DNA of 64,000 bases from Thermocrinis jamiesonii (GTDB lineage Bacteria > Aquificota > Aquificia > Aquificales > Aquificaceae), in assembly GCF_000702425.1 (NCBI RefSeq), contig NZ_JNIE01000002.1, positions 405,023-469,022 on the forward strand, given 5' to 3'. This document shows positions 39,128 to 49,490 of this stretch, piece after piece. Position numbers and translations under genes: made by a program. The stretch's first letter is position 1. Every line of letters begins with the position of its first letter. Under the pieces are notes generated by a model. The model worked only from the letters and a program-made list of their open reading frames with translations, made no database searches and was not told the origin of the DNA.

Positions 39128-40046
39128 GGTTTTCACCTCCTTCTAAGTAAATGTAAAACATCAGCAGTGCAAGGTTCAATCCTCTTCCCAAATACTCCAT
39201 AGTAGAGTAAAGTCTATCCAATATTAGTTTATAACTTTCGTTTTTTTCTGCTAAATACTTTTTGTGCACAAAGTGAGCCAAAATTCTGAGAAATAACCTT
39301 TGATCTTCTTCGTCTAGATCTTCCAGTTTGTTCGCTATATTGTACACAGTTAGCACGTCTCCCTTTAAAAAACTTAACGCATTTTCTATAAGATCTTTCT
39401 TTTCTTTTATCTGATTTAAGAGCTTTAGGCTTCCGTCTGCAAGCTCTAAAAGTGTGGGATCATTTATTCCTGTTTTTTTGGCTAACTCTTCTGTTGTCAA
39501 AGGAGGAACCTCCAGCAGAAAACACCTTGATTTTATAGTTGGTAGGATCTTGTATAGGTTATTGCTAACTAACATAAAGAAAGTATCTTCCGGTGGCTCT
39601 TCTAACACTTTAAGCAAGGCGTTCTGTGCGTAAGGATTCATAGTTTGTGCATCCTGAATTAGTATTACCTTTCTATCAGAAAGGGCTGGTCTAATATAGA
39701 CAAAATCCTTTACTGCTCTTATTTGATCTACCTTTATTTCGGTTTTTTCGGGTTTGACGCATATAAAGTCCGGATGGTCTCCTTGAAGATAAACAAAGAC
39801 CTCCTTACCGGAGGAAGATTCTCCAAAAACTTTCAGCTTTTCCTCAGGTATTAAAAAAAAGTCCTTGATCAGTTTGCAGGAATGGCAGTTATCGCAGGCT
39901 GGATATTGTTTTTTTAAGCACAGCATAGCTTTGGCAAGTTCAAAGGCCATTTCCCTTTTGCCCACACCTTCTTTGCCATAAAAGAGAATGGCCTGAGGTA
40001 TGCGCCCTTGCCTATACATCTTTTCCAAAAAAAGCTTTACTTTCAT
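39075..40046 (-). CDS. holB: DNA polymerase III delta'-type clamp-loader subunit
   Basis: 323 residues. AAA+ fold with a modified P-loop (GKEGVGKRE), a zinc knuckle (CLKK ... CDNCHSC) and the sensor region [17 protein letters not shown]. It resembles the gamma/tau and delta' subunits; the size and adjacency to the PSP1 gene point to delta'. The poor C-terminal third is typical of HolB. It starts 4 bases inside the folE stop. Confidence 0.82.
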   Translation of the reverse strand: MKVKLFLEKMYRQGRIPQAILFYGKEGVGKREMAFELAKAMLCLKKQYPACDNCHSCKLIKDFFLIPEEKLKVFGESSSGKEVFVYLQGDHPDFICVKPEKTEIKVDQIRAVKDFVYIRPALSDRKVILIQDAQTMNPYAQNALLKVLEEPPEDTFFMLVSNNLYKILPTIKSRCFLLEVPPLTTEELAKKTGINDPTLLELADGSLKLLNQIKEKKDLIENALSFLKGDVLTVYNIANKLEDLDEEDQRLFLRILAHFVHKKYLAEKNESYKLILDRLYSTMEYLGRGLNLALLMFYIYLEGGENLALHKGSLQGYEEDYAS

Positions 40047-40603
40047 GATCTAGCCTTTGCTATCAATTTTAAGAATTCCTCCCTTGTCCGTATATCCGAT
40101 AGGAAAACACCCCTCAAGGCTGAAGTCGTTGTTATATGACCAGGAGACATTACCCCTCTCATGGACATACAAAGATGCTCCATCTCCAAGACAACCGCCA
40201 CACCCTTAGGTTTTAGCTGTTCCATAAGAAAGTCTGCAATTTGATTTGTAAGCCTTTCTTGAACCTGTGGCCTGAGGGCAAAGGCTCTGACGCTCCTTAC
40301 TAACTTAGACAATCCACAAACTATGCCATCAGGTATATAGGCTATGTGGGCTTTTCCGAAAAAAGGCAAAAGATGATGCTCACAAAGGCTGTATATGTTT
40401 ATGTCTTTTACCAAAACCATCTCGTTGTAATCTCCAAACTCCTCAAAAAGCTTAAAGTCAAAGTTTCTTTGTCTGTCAAACTCTTCCCACATGCGTGCTA
40501 CTCTGCTGGGCGTTTCCCTTAAGCCTTCTCTGTCCGGATCTTCTCCTATGCCCTCCAAAAACAGCCTTATGGCTCTTTCTATCTTTTCTTTATCTATAGC
40601 CAT
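40043..40603 (-). CDS. folE: GTP cyclohydrolase I
   Basis: 186 residues. It makes dihydroneopterin triphosphate from GTP, for folate and, in bacteria with queF, for queuosine. The zinc site is built from CEHH and the later Cys in [24 protein letters not shown] and QVQERLT are family motifs. Typical length for the zinc-dependent FolE1 type. It overlaps both tkt and holB by a few bases. The queF gene at 17444 uses a product of the same pathway. Confidence 0.95.
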   Translation of the reverse strand: MAIDKEKIERAIRLFLEGIGEDPDREGLRETPSRVARMWEEFDRQRNFDFKLFEEFGDYNEMVLVKDINIYSLCEHHLLPFFGKAHIAYIPDGIVCGLSKLVRSVRAFALRPQVQERLTNQIADFLMEQLKPKGVAVVLEMEHLCMSMRGVMSPGHITTTSALRGVFLSDIRTREEFLKLIAKARS

Positions 40604-42582
40604 TCCTTTATCCTCCTTGCTATGTGCTCTGCGGTAAAGCCAAAGTGCTCCATAAGTTTTTCTCCTGGCGCAGACTTGCCAAACTCTTCCATACTTATTA
40701 TTAATCCATCCATTCCCACAAATTTATGCCAAAGTAGTCCTCTTCCCGCTTCCACTGCTACCCTCTTTTTTACCTCCCGCATAAGGACTTTCCTTTTATA
40801 CTCCTGCGGTTGGTTTTCAAAGAGCTCAAAGGAAAACACATTCACCACGCTAACCTTTATACCTTCCTCTTCCAAGATCTCCTTAGCCCTTAGAGCGGGA
40901 TGCACCTCAGAACCAGAGGCAAAAATTATCACCTGAGTTTCTTCTCCTTCGTCCGCCAGCAGATAGGCACCTTTTAGACATTCCCAATGGGAAGCATACT
41001 TTTGCCTATCTATGAGAGGGACTTTTTGTCTTGTTAAAACAATGGCTGTAGGTCCTTCTTTCCTCTCTATTGCTATATGCCAAGCTATGGAAACTTCATT
41101 GGCATCTGCCGGTCTGAGAACAAAAAGGTTGGGAATGAGTCTAAGGGAGGAAAGCTGTTCTATTGGCTGATGGGTTGGTCCATCCTCTCCTAAGCCTATG
41201 GAGTCGTGAGTGAAAATGTATATTACCTGTAGCTTAGAAAGGGACGCCATCCTTATGGCAGGTCTCATGTAGTCAGAAAATACCAAAAAGGTTCCGCCGT
41301 AAGGTAGAATGCCTCCATGATAAGCCATACCGTTCAGAATAGTTCCCATAGCGTGTTCTCTAACACCAAAGTGTATATTTCTACCGTTGGGAAAATCTCC
41401 TTCTCCGTGGATGTAAGTGTTGTTGGACTCAGAAAGGTCTGCAGAACCTCCAAAGAGGGTAGGAATGGTTTTACAGATTTGAGCTAAAACCTTTCCACTT
41501 GCTTGCCTTGTAGCCATAGGCTCTTTAAATTCTGGAAGGACCTTTTTGTAATCCTGTCCCCAGTCCCTTCTGAAAATCCTTTGCAAAAGCTCTGCCTCTT
41601 CTGGATACCTTTTGGCATACTCTTGGAACATCTCCTGCCATTGTCTTTCTAAAAGCTCTCCCTTCTTTATTTTTTCAGACCTGTAAGCCCAAACATCCTC
41701 CGGCACAAAGAACTCCTCTTGCGCCCATCCAAAGTTCTTTTTTGTTTGTAAGGCAAGATCTTTGCCTAAGGGGGCACCGTGGGCGCTGGCATCATCTTGC
41801 TTGGGACTACCGTAAGCCAAGTGGGTTTTTACCGATATAAAGGACGGTTTTTCTTTTTGCTCCAAAGCATTCTTTATTGCTTTTTCCAGTTTTTCCAAGT
41901 CATAGCCATCTTCCACCTCCTGCACAAACCAACCAAAGGCATCAAATCTTTTTAGAACGTCCTCTGACCAAGCTAAGGAGGTGGGCCCGTCTATGGAAAC
42001 CCCGTTGTTGTCCCAGATGACTACGAGCTTGTTTAGTTTCCAATGTCCTGCCAGCTGGGCAACTTCACAGGATACTCCTTCCATAAGGTCTCCATCGCTC
42101 ACTAAGGCAAAGGTATAGTGGTCTATTATGGGGAAACCCTCTCTGTTAAACTTGTCCGAAAGAAACTTCTCTGCAAGAGCCATTCCCACCGCATTGCCTA
42201 TGCCCTGTCCCAAAGGTCCAGTAGTTGCCTCCACGCCGGGAGTTAAAAAGCTTTCTGGGTGTCCGGGTGTTTTGCTGTTTAGTTGCCTGAACTGTTTTAG
42301 GTCCTCAAGCTCCAAATCGTATCCCATAACAAAAAGAATGGAGTATAGCATTGCGCTGGCATGACCCGCAGAAAGCACAAACCTATCCCTGTTTATCCAG
42401 CTTGGATTTTTGGGATTAAACCTGAGAAACCTATCGTAGATCAAATATGGAATATGGCTCGCACCCAGTGGCATCCCCGGATGCCCAGACTTTGCCCTTT
42501 CCACTTGATCAAGACTCAAAAACCTTACCGTGTTTATAATCAACAGGTCTTTTTCTGTAGCGTTCTTAAACCATGTTCCCAT
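40594..42582 (-). CDS. tkt: Transketolase
   Basis: 662 residues. A thiamine-diphosphate enzyme of the pentose phosphate pathway. [10 protein letters not shown] near the N-terminus, the ThDP motif [14 protein letters not shown] segment (VSDGDLMEG) with NN downstream, and the C-terminal [15 protein letters not shown] are diagnostic. Full length. It is the first gene of a tkt-folE-holB-ricT-rlmN-like chain in which each start overlaps the previous stop. Confidence 0.96.
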   Translation of the reverse strand: MGTWFKNATEKDLLIINTVRFLSLDQVERAKSGHPGMPLGASHIPYLIYDRFLRFNPKNPSWINRDRFVLSAGHASAMLYSILFVMGYDLELEDLKQFRQLNSKTPGHPESFLTPGVEATTGPLGQGIGNAVGMALAEKFLSDKFNREGFPIIDHYTFALVSDGDLMEGVSCEVAQLAGHWKLNKLVVIWDNNGVSIDGPTSLAWSEDVLKRFDAFGWFVQEVEDGYDLEKLEKAIKNALEQKEKPSFISVKTHLAYGSPKQDDASAHGAPLGKDLALQTKKNFGWAQEEFFVPEDVWAYRSEKIKKGELLERQWQEMFQEYAKRYPEEAELLQRIFRRDWGQDYKKVLPEFKEPMATRQASGKVLAQICKTIPTLFGGSADLSESNNTYIHGEGDFPNGRNIHFGVREHAMGTILNGMAYHGGILPYGGTFLVFSDYMRPAIRMASLSKLQVIYIFTHDSIGLGEDGPTHQPIEQLSSLRLIPNLFVLRPADANEVSIAWHIAIERKEGPTAIVLTRQKVPLIDRQKYASHWECLKGAYLLADEGEETQVIIFASGSEVHPALRAKEILEEEGIKVSVVNVFSFELFENQPQEYKRKVLMREVKKRVAVEAGRGLLWHKFVGMDGLIISMEEFGKSAPGEKLMEHFGFTAEHIARRIKEWL

Positions 42583-42639
42583 AATTGAAAATATTATAAG
42601 ATTCTGGGGTGAGAGCGCTTTTCAAAATCTCTATTTAAT

Positions 42640-43293
42640 TTACCAAAAAAAATCTTCCAACATAGGATTTACTGGAAGAGTGCCATATACCGCTCCTTCC
42701 ACTATTACCTTCCTGCCTTCTACCTTTACTCGCCCTTCCGAGATCCACTTTACTGCCTGAGGGAGGATCCTGTGTTCAAACTTGAGGATCTTCTCTGAAA
42801 GGCTTTCCTCTGTGTCCTCTGGCAATATTGGAACACAGGCTTGGATTATAACTGGCCCATTGTCAAGCTCCTCTGAAACAAAATGAACAGTACAGCCAGT
42901 AATTTTTGCTCCATATTCTATGGCTTGCCTTTGGGCGTTTAACCCCTGAAAGGCTGGGATCAGTGAAGGATGGATGTTTATAACCTTCATGGGAAAAGCG
43001 CTTAAAAACTCCTCAGAAAGAATTCTCATAAACCCCGCCAGGACTACCAGCTCCACTTCCCTCTCCTTTAAAAGCCTTACCATTTCCCTTTCAAAGTCCC
43101 TTTTAGTTGGGAAGTTCTTTCTCAAAACCACCTCATAGGGTATTTGGTGTTTTTTGCACCTCTCTATGGCATAAGCGTTGGGATTGTCTGAAATGACAAG
43201 GGCTATGTTCCCTTTTATCTTTCCCAACTGGTATGCATCTATAAGCGCCTGAAGATTACTACCTCTACCTGAAACCAAAACACCTATTTTCAT
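42640..43293 (-). CDS. purN: Phosphoribosylglycinamide formyltransferase
   Basis: 217 residues. It formylates GAR with 10-formyl-THF in purine synthesis. The N-terminal [10 protein letters not shown] phosphate loop, the catalytic [11 protein letters not shown] with His, and the late [15 protein letters not shown] with Asp are in place. A little longer than usual at the C-terminus. It is divergent from dxr; its TATAAT box (43303-43308) overlaps dxr-strand TATAAT sequence. Confidence 0.94.
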   Translation of the reverse strand: MKIGVLVSGRGSNLQALIDAYQLGKIKGNIALVISDNPNAYAIERCKKHQIPYEVVLRKNFPTKRDFEREMVRLLKEREVELVVLAGFMRILSEEFLSAFPMKVINIHPSLIPAFQGLNAQRQAIEYGAKITGCTVHFVSEELDNGPVIIQACVPILPEDTEESLSEKILKFEHRILPQAVKWISEGRVKVEGRKVIVEGAVYGTLPVNPMLEDFFW

Positions 43294-43302
43294 ACCGTTT
43301 TT

Positions 43303-43329
43303 ATTATAATCATGCGCCTTTGTTATAAT
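43303..43329. promoter_or_regulatory. Back-to-back -10 boxes for purN and dxr
   Basis: On the minus strand TATAAT (43308-43303) lies nine bases before purN ATG 43293. On the plus strand TATAAT at 43324-43329 lies 12 bases before dxr ATG 43342; a second plus copy at 43305-43310 overlaps the purN box. All of this is within about 50 bases, so the two promoters are likely to interfere. Confidence 0.5.
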
Positions 43330-43341
43330 TTACAACGACCA

Positions 43342-44478
43342 ATGATAAAGCTGGGCATAATTGGTTCTACTGGGTCAGTGGGAAGTCAAACCCTTGATGT
43401 AATTAGGGCTTACAGGAACGAGTTTGAATTGGTAGGTATTGTAGCAAAGAGGGCATCTGAAAAGCTTTTAGAACAAGCAAAAGAATTTAAGCCAAAGTTT
43501 GTTGTTTCCTATGAAGAACCTTCAAAGGATTGGCTCTTAAGTTTGCCCAAAGAATGTAAGTATCTAAAGCAAGAAGAGGGTCTTTTGGCTGTAATAGAGG
43601 AGTCGGAGAGAGTTTTAAATGCGGTAGCTGGCATAGATGGACTTTTACCCACTTTTTATACACTTTCTAAGGACAAAATCCTTCTTGCAAGTAACAAAGA
43701 ATCCATAGTCTGTTTAGAAAGTTTGGTAAAAGAAAAGTCCGAAAAGGTTATACCGGTAGATAGCGAACATAACGCAATCTTTCAACTTCTTTCTATGGTA
43801 AAAAGGGAAGATATAACCAAGATCTATCTAACCGCTTCTGGAGGACCATTCAAGGACACACCTGTTGAAGAGCTATCAAAGGTAAAGCCAGAGCAAGCCC
43901 TTCGCCATCCAAGGTGGAACATGGGAAAAAAGATCACCGTAGATTCTGCAACGCTTATGAATAAAGGCATAGAACTTTTGGAAGCAAAGGTCCTTTTCAA
44001 CATAGATCCAGACCTTATAGAGATAGTTATACATCCCCAAAGTGTGGTGCATGGTGCCATAAAGCTGAAGGATGGTAGTTTTATATTTCAAGTTTCCCAG
44101 ACGGACATGAGAATACCCATAATGAACGCCCTTTTCTATCCAAAAAGACCTTTTAATCCTTTCAATCAGGCAGATATCCTTGAACTCTCTCCGATTACCT
44201 TTGAAAGGATAGATAGAAACAAGTTTGAGGCTATAGAGCTTTGTGAATGGGTCGCAAGAGTAGGTGGTGTTTATGTTCCAGTGCTTCTTGGTGCGGACGA
44301 AAGAGCTGTGGAGCTTTTCTTAGAAGAAAAGATAACTTTTGATGCAATTGTGCCTTTGATTAGAGAGGTGCTCTCCAGCGTAAGCATACAAGACCCGAAA
44401 ACTTTGGAGGAGATAAAATACGCAGTGGAGTGGGGCTACAGAAAGGTAGATGAGCTTGTGTTAAAAAGGGTGCTATGA
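43342..44478 (+). CDS. dxr: 1-deoxy-D-xylulose-5-phosphate reductoisomerase
   Basis: 378 residues. The second step of the MEP isoprenoid pathway. NADPH-binding GSTGSVGSQTLD is right at the N-terminus from ATG 43342, which fits the family; the ATG at 43312 would add ten foreign residues and lies upstream of the likely -10 box. PVDSEHNAIFQ and ATLMNKG (metal and substrate site) and the MRIPI segment are present. The stop overlaps the start of the solute-binding protein gene (ATGA). Confidence 0.95.
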   Translation: MIKLGIIGSTGSVGSQTLDVIRAYRNEFELVGIVAKRASEKLLEQAKEFKPKFVVSYEEPSKDWLLSLPKECKYLKQEEGLLAVIEESERVLNAVAGIDGLLPTFYTLSKDKILLASNKESIVCLESLVKEKSEKVIPVDSEHNAIFQLLSMVKREDITKIYLTASGGPFKDTPVEELSKVKPEQALRHPRWNMGKKITVDSATLMNKGIELLEAKVLFNIDPDLIEIVIHPQSVVHGAIKLKDGSFIFQVSQTDMRIPIMNALFYPKRPFNPFNQADILELSPITFERIDRNKFEAIELCEWVARVGGVYVPVLLGADERAVELFLEEKITFDAIVPLIREVLSSVSIQDPKTLEEIKYAVEWGYRKVDELVLKRVL

Positions 44479-46214
44479 AGGAGGTTTTGTATGCAATCGT
44501 ATTTTTGTTTATAGTATTTCTACCATTTCATATGCTCTCTTCTCCAAAAGGTCAAGCTATAAGCATGAAATTCTCCGATCCAAATACCTTTGAAACTTTG
44601 GTAGGCAAAGAGGGAGGGACGCTTTACTTTATTCTGAACGGCGATCCCAAAACCCTTAATCCAGTCTTAGCTCAAGAAACCACATCCACCGCAGTCATAT
44701 CGGACGTCTTCAGCGGTCTAACTAAGATAAACCTCAAAACCATGGAATATGAACCGGACCTTGCGGAAAGTATAGAAGTTCTTGAAGGGGGAAGAAAGTA
44801 TATAGTGAAACTGAAAAAAAACGTCAAGTGGAACGACGGAAAAGATTTTGACGCAGAGGATGTGATCTTTACCTACAAAAGCGTTTATCTTAACAAAGAC
44901 ATACCCAACTCCACCGCAGACATGCTAAGGGGTGTTTTAAAAGATGAAAAGGATGTGGAAAACTTTGTAAGGCTCATAGACAGATACACCGTTGAGTTCA
45001 ACCTTCCAAAAGCTTTTGCACCCTTCCTTGGTGTTCTTTCTGCTCCAATCCTCCCAAAGCACAAGCTGGAAGTCTTTGTCAAAGAAGGTAGTTTCATGCA
45101 AGCCTGGAACGTAAATACAAAGCCAGAAGAGATAGTGGGGACAGGACCATACAGAATAAAAAGATACGTAAAAGGGCAATTGGTAGAATACGAAGCAAAC
45201 CCTTACTATTATGAGAAGGACCCAGAGGGTAAAAGATTACCTTACATAAAAAGAAAGGTAGGATACATAGTCCAAGATCCGGACACCGCCCTGCTTATGT
45301 TCTCCACCGAAAAGGTAGATTACATAGGAGTTAGACCAACTGATCTGCTGACCCTATCCAAGCTAAGGAATACCACCCTGTTTGACCTTGGACCAACGCC
45401 ATCTACAACCTTTTTAGTTTTTAATCAAAATCCGCAGGCGGACATAGCAAAGCATAAACTGGAATGGTTTAAAAACTCCGAATTCCGAAGGGCAGTATCC
45501 ATGGCTATAGATAGATTTGGTATAAGCGTGCTTGTTTACAACGGATTGGCTCAGCCTCTGTATGGACCAATAACTCCTGCCAGCAAACCTTACTATACAG
45601 AAGAACTCTTTCCAGAAATCCCTTACGACCTAAGAAAGGCAAGGGAAATTCTTGAAAGCATTGGCTTTAAAGACAGGAACGGAGATGGATGGTTAGAGGA
45701 CAAAAACGGAAACACTTTAGAGATCGTTCTTCTCACAAATGCGGGCAACAAAGAAAGGGAAGCTATGGGAAACATGATAAAGCAGGATTTAGAAAAGATA
45801 GGCATAAAGGTCCTATTCAGACCTATAGACTTCAACGCCTTAGTGCAAAGGCTAACCACACCACCCTATCAGTGGGAAGCGGTGATAATAGGTCTAACCG
45901 GTTCCTTAGACCCACACTTTGGTAGGAACGTGTGGCACTCTTCCGGAACTCTTCATATGTGGAATCCAAGACAGAAAAGCCCTGCTACCGATTGGGAAAA
46001 AAGGGTTGATGAACTCTTTGATTTAGCATCTTCCACTACAGACAAGGAAGAGAGAATAAAACTATACAGAGAAGCATACAAAATTATAGCCCAAGAACAA
46101 CCGCTTATCTTCTTAGTTACTCCCAAAAGCATGCTTTCGGTTCGCAACAAGTTCGAAAATTTTTTCCCCACAGTTTGGGGACAATACAAGGAAGAATACA
46201 TGTTTGTTAAGTAA
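44475..46214 (+). CDS. ABC transporter solute-binding protein, family 5 (peptide/nickel type)
   Basis: 579 residues. An N-terminal hydrophobic signal/anchor (~6-22) without a lipobox Cys, then the family 5 fold: DVFSGLTKINLKTMEYEPDLAE, VKWNDGKDFDAEDVIFTYK and the late KIGIKVLFRPIDFNALVQRL. It delivers oligopeptides or a similar ligand in the periplasm. No permease or ATPase gene is next to it in the window. Coupled to dxr by a 4-base overlap, an unexpected partner. Confidence 0.85.
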   Translation: MKEVLYAIVFLFIVFLPFHMLSSPKGQAISMKFSDPNTFETLVGKEGGTLYFILNGDPKTLNPVLAQETTSTAVISDVFSGLTKINLKTMEYEPDLAESIEVLEGGRKYIVKLKKNVKWNDGKDFDAEDVIFTYKSVYLNKDIPNSTADMLRGVLKDEKDVENFVRLIDRYTVEFNLPKAFAPFLGVLSAPILPKHKLEVFVKEGSFMQAWNVNTKPEEIVGTGPYRIKRYVKGQLVEYEANPYYYEKDPEGKRLPYIKRKVGYIVQDPDTALLMFSTEKVDYIGVRPTDLLTLSKLRNTTLFDLGPTPSTTFLVFNQNPQADIAKHKLEWFKNSEFRRAVSMAIDRFGISVLVYNGLAQPLYGPITPASKPYYTEELFPEIPYDLRKAREILESIGFKDRNGDGWLEDKNGNTLEIVLLTNAGNKEREAMGNMIKQDLEKIGIKVLFRPIDFNALVQRLTTPPYQWEAVIIGLTGSLDPHFGRNVWHSSGTLHMWNPRQKSPATDWEKRVDELFDLASSTTDKEERIKLYREAYKIIAQEQPLIFLVTPKSMLSVRNKFENFFPTVWGQYKEEYMFVK

Positions 46215-47535
46215 TCAGTTCTCTTAGCCTTTCTTGAAGAACCTTATAAGTTACCTCTTTGATTATAGCCTCTAAAGGAACAGACTTGATCAATTCAGTC
46301 AGCTTTTCTTCGACAGCCTGACGGATTGCCTCCCTGAGGATGTTTTCTTGAAGGGCAGATTCTATGGTCCTTCTTACTTCTTCTTTAATGGCAACTTCCA
46401 GACTTTCTGCGCTTATTTTTTCCCTCAAAGCGCTTTTAACGATTTCATCAATTGGGCCAATATCTGCTCTATATGTCGTTTCTTCTATTTTTTTACCTTC
46501 GATGGGAATGATCGCTTGGTTTTGGACAGATGAAACAGGCTCATATCCCTCCAGTGCAGAAGGAATTTCCTCCAATTGTATTTCTTCCTTTTCCCAAGGA
46601 GGTATAGTTTCTTCAAGGTTTTCTTCCACTGAGCTTACACTTTCTTCAACCTTCAATGTTTCGAAACTTTCCCATATCCTTTCCAGAGGTTCTGGCTCTT
46701 CTTCTTTAAGCACGGGACCCAAATCCGAAGTTAGCACCTCCATTATCTTCTGAGATATTTTTTCTGGACTATCTGCCCTAAGGACCGCATATTTTCTGGC
46801 AAGTGGGATATCTTCTACATCTATGCTAAACAACTCATCTACCAGAATTATAAATGGCTTAGAGGATAGGTTCGGATCCTTTGATAGTTCCATCAACCGT
46901 CTTTTAGCGGTGAGTCCAGATATGGCATCAAACACTACAAGATCCTGATCTTTTAAAACTTCCTCTAAATTCCTGAAAGATCTTACAGGATACACCTCTA
47001 AATCCTTAGGAAGTAAAGAAGTAATACTATCAATAAGCGTGCTATCAAAGGAGACTATGGATATTCTTCTCTTTGGCGCGATGGTCCTTTCTTGATTTAG
47101 CCATTGCTCCTGCAAAGGAGAAGGACCTTCTTCTATTAGCGTGTGCCTTTCAATCTCAAGTTCAGGAAGTAAAGGCAGGAGCATTTCTGTGCTTTCTTCT
47201 AAGGGTTTTTCAATAGCATCTAGGATCTTATTTACTGCATGTTCTCTTGTTATCAATAACTTCTTATCAGGCTTAAGATTTTTTTCGTTCACAGGGAAAA
47301 GATCATCCACCAATACTATAAATTTTGCGTCTTTAAACCTTTGCTCGTACATGTTATTTATGTCCTCTTCAGAAATTGCTCCAGAAATAGCATCGTAAAT
47401 AATCACATCAAAATCCTGAGAAGTAAGGTTAAGGGCTTCTTCACCATTTCTAACATCTATTACTTCATGATCCTCTAATACCTTTTTTAGCTGCTTTGTC
47501 AGGTTTTTATCAAAGGACACTATCAAGATTTTCAT
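46207..47535 (-). CDS. Protein with two degenerate receiver-like domains
   Basis: 442 residues. Two similar segments of about 110 residues (~1-115 and ~155-270) each begin I-(L/S)-IVSFD, contain (Y/F)DAISG at the phosphoacceptor position and end in F-I-(V/I)-LVD-(D/E)-LF. This is a tandem receiver fold in which the usual Lys is missing. An acidic linker (~275-345) and a C-terminal run of amphipathic helices (~360-442) follow. No DNA-binding domain or enzyme is seen. It overlaps the small membrane gene and tldE unit, and may be a scaffold or localisation protein. Confidence 0.6.
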   Translation of the reverse strand: MKILIVSFDKNLTKQLKKVLEDHEVIDVRNGEEALNLTSQDFDVIIYDAISGAISEEDINNMYEQRFKDAKFIVLVDDLFPVNEKNLKPDKKLLITREHAVNKILDAIEKPLEESTEMLLPLLPELEIERHTLIEEGPSPLQEQWLNQERTIAPKRRISIVSFDSTLIDSITSLLPKDLEVYPVRSFRNLEEVLKDQDLVVFDAISGLTAKRRLMELSKDPNLSSKPFIILVDELFSIDVEDIPLARKYAVLRADSPEKISQKIMEVLTSDLGPVLKEEEPEPLERIWESFETLKVEESVSSVEENLEETIPPWEKEEIQLEEIPSALEGYEPVSSVQNQAIIPIEGKKIEETTYRADIGPIDEIVKSALREKISAESLEVAIKEEVRRTIESALQENILREAIRQAVEEKLTELIKSVPLEAIIKEVTYKVLQERLRELIT

Positions 47536-48140
47536 TTTTGTGCCTCCATCTCTTTAAGTATATCATCAAGTATCTTTTTCGCCTCTTCACTGCTTTCCTG
47601 CGGTATTATTTTATGGGTTGCAAGGACCAATCTAAGTGCCTTTAACTTGTTTTCTAAGCTAGATTGATGCTCTTTCCTTCCTTGTTTTGCTACATAGACG
47701 GGCTTTTGAATGAGCATATAGAGAACACCTGTCAAGAAAAGTATTATTCCCGATAAGCTTATGCCTAAGGAGATAGGGTTTCTAATCAACTCTTCCACAA
47801 ACTCACCAAGGTTGTATTTTTTGATATAAACAAACACTTCGTTGTTATAAAGGTCTTTCTTGGAATAGGACAGATATGCATTTGGGTCTATAGGTTTTTG
47901 CAAGACTCCACCAACTGTAAACACTTTTCCCTCTGAAGGTTTGAGTATAAAAAATCCTTGCTCAGGATAGTCTAATCTCTTTAGCTCTTCGCCTTTGAAC
48001 ACAGATAAGACAAAGCTTGCAAAATTTGTGCTTATCTTCTCCTGTTTTTTTGTTGCGTAAATTTCAAAGGAGGTATAAATTCCCCATCCAAAGAGAATAA
48101 AGCCCAAAAGCATAAGCACAAAAGATACAAGGTTTCTCAT
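47532..48140 (-). CDS. Hypothetical membrane protein with two helices
   Basis: 202 residues: membrane helices at ~6-28 and ~122-143 with an outside domain between them (KPSEGKVFTVGGVL ...) and a charged cytoplasmic tail. I recognise no family. It lies 2 bases after tldE and overlaps the receiver-like protein gene by 4 bases, so these three are one unit. A sensing or anchoring role for the receiver-like protein is a guess. Confidence 0.5.
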   Translation of the reverse strand: MRNLVSFVLMLLGFILFGWGIYTSFEIYATKKQEKISTNFASFVLSVFKGEELKRLDYPEQGFFILKPSEGKVFTVGGVLQKPIDPNAYLSYSKKDLYNNEVFVYIKKYNLGEFVEELIRNPISLGISLSGIILFLTGVLYMLIQKPVYVAKQGRKEHQSSLENKLKALRLVLATHKIIPQESSEEAKKILDDILKEMEAQK

Positions 48141-48142
48141 CT

Positions 48143-49465
48143 TTAGCTCCCAACTGTTATACCTTCAATCAGTAAAGAGGGCGAGCCAACATGCCCATAC
48201 ATTCTAAGATCATCTCCTAATCCAATCAATTTAGTCCAAAGGTCCATAACATTCCCCCCAATAACTACCCCTCTTACCGCTTTTTCCTTTTTACCCCTCT
48301 TTAAGATTATACCAGAAGCTCCTAAGGAAAAGTCTCCAGAAATTGGATCAACCGTGTGCAATCCCATAAGATCTAATACCAAAAAAGTCTCATCATATGC
48401 ATTCAACAAATCGTCCAAAGAGTATGTTCCTTTTTCTATGTATAGGTTTCTTATTCCAGAGGTGGGCAAGCTTTTAAAACTGTTCCTTACAGAATTTCCT
48501 GTAGGTTCCACACCACATTTAACCGCAGTATATAAACTATGCAAAAACCCCTTAAAAACCCCCTTCTCTATCACCAGATTTCTACGGGAAGGAATACCTT
48601 CTGCGTCTAACTCTAAGGATCCTAAACCGTTTTCTAACAAACCATCATCTATTATGGTTAGCATTGGACTTCCTACTGTCGTATTTTCCTTACCTTTGAG
48701 CATAGTCTTATCCTTTACCAATGAATCTCCAAGAAACATGGGGCTGAAAGCTTCCAAAAGTAAAGCAGCCGAGTCTCTAAAGAATACCACAGGGATTACT
48801 TTTGTTTCGTAAGAGGACGCTCCAAGCTGAGAAACCGCCTTGAAGGAAACATCTTTTGCCATTTCTTCAAAGTCTATGTCCTTTATGAATCTTCCAGCTC
48901 TGTACTCGTAAGAGATTGTCTCCTCTCCATTCTCCACCGCCAAAGCAGACGTAAAACACGAAAAATAGGTAGTTTTGTAACTGTATTCAAGACCGTAAGA
49001 ATTCAAACAATACACCTCCACCTTCAGCTCCTTTAGACTACTCTTTCTTGAACCAACTATCCTCCTGTCAAATCTCTTGGCTAATCTTTCAAGATTTATT
49101 AACATTTCTATCCTATCATCCACACTGATTGAGGTGCCTTCGCTATCGTAAATTGTCTTTAGCTCAATCTTTGATGGATTTTTGTTCAATACAAAGCCTT
49201 CATCCTTTGGAGTCAGTTCTAAGGATTCCACAGCCTTTTTCACACACTTTATTACGGAATCTTGAGATACTTCCGTCGTATAGGCAAAACCTTGCTTGAA
49301 ATCTTTTATAACTCTAATACCTAAACCTAACTCTTTTGACTTAGAAAGATTTTCCGGTTGCTCATTTGAAGTTTCAACCAACAGCTTTTCTGTGCTTTCT
49401 AAATACACCTCATATTCGTATCCGCTCCCTAAGGCTGTCTCTACCCACTTTCTAAAGTTTTCCAC
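48143..49465 (-). CDS. tldE: TldE/PmbA-family metalloprotease
   Basis: 440 residues. TldE pairs with TldD in a zinc protease heterodimer that processes peptides such as antibiotics and degraded antitoxins. The conserved C-terminal GNVMDLW and the earlier SGIRNLYIEKG and LGASGI segments fit TldE/PmbA; no HExxxH, as expected for the non-catalytic partner. tldD is not in the window. It starts at GTG 49465, nine bases after a TATAAA-like box, divergent from fliL. Confidence 0.88.
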   Translation of the reverse strand: MENFRKWVETALGSGYEYEVYLESTEKLLVETSNEQPENLSKSKELGLGIRVIKDFKQGFAYTTEVSQDSVIKCVKKAVESLELTPKDEGFVLNKNPSKIELKTIYDSEGTSISVDDRIEMLINLERLAKRFDRRIVGSRKSSLKELKVEVYCLNSYGLEYSYKTTYFSCFTSALAVENGEETISYEYRAGRFIKDIDFEEMAKDVSFKAVSQLGASSYETKVIPVVFFRDSAALLLEAFSPMFLGDSLVKDKTMLKGKENTTVGSPMLTIIDDGLLENGLGSLELDAEGIPSRRNLVIEKGVFKGFLHSLYTAVKCGVEPTGNSVRNSFKSLPTSGIRNLYIEKGTYSLDDLLNAYDETFLVLDLMGLHTVDPISGDFSLGASGIILKRGKKEKAVRGVVIGGNVMDLWTKLIGLGDDLRMYGHVGSPSLLIEGITVGS

Positions 49466-49476
49466 AGAAAAAATTT

Positions 49477-49482
49477 TATAAT
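49477..49482 (+). promoter_or_regulatory. TATAAT -10 box of the fliL operon
   Basis: TATAAT is separated from ATG 49491 by eight bases (AGATTTTG) with no ribosome binding site, again a probable leaderless or near-leaderless message. The overlapping sequence also gives the minus-strand tldE gene a TATAAA-like box. Confidence 0.5.
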
Positions 49483-49490
49483 AGATTTTG

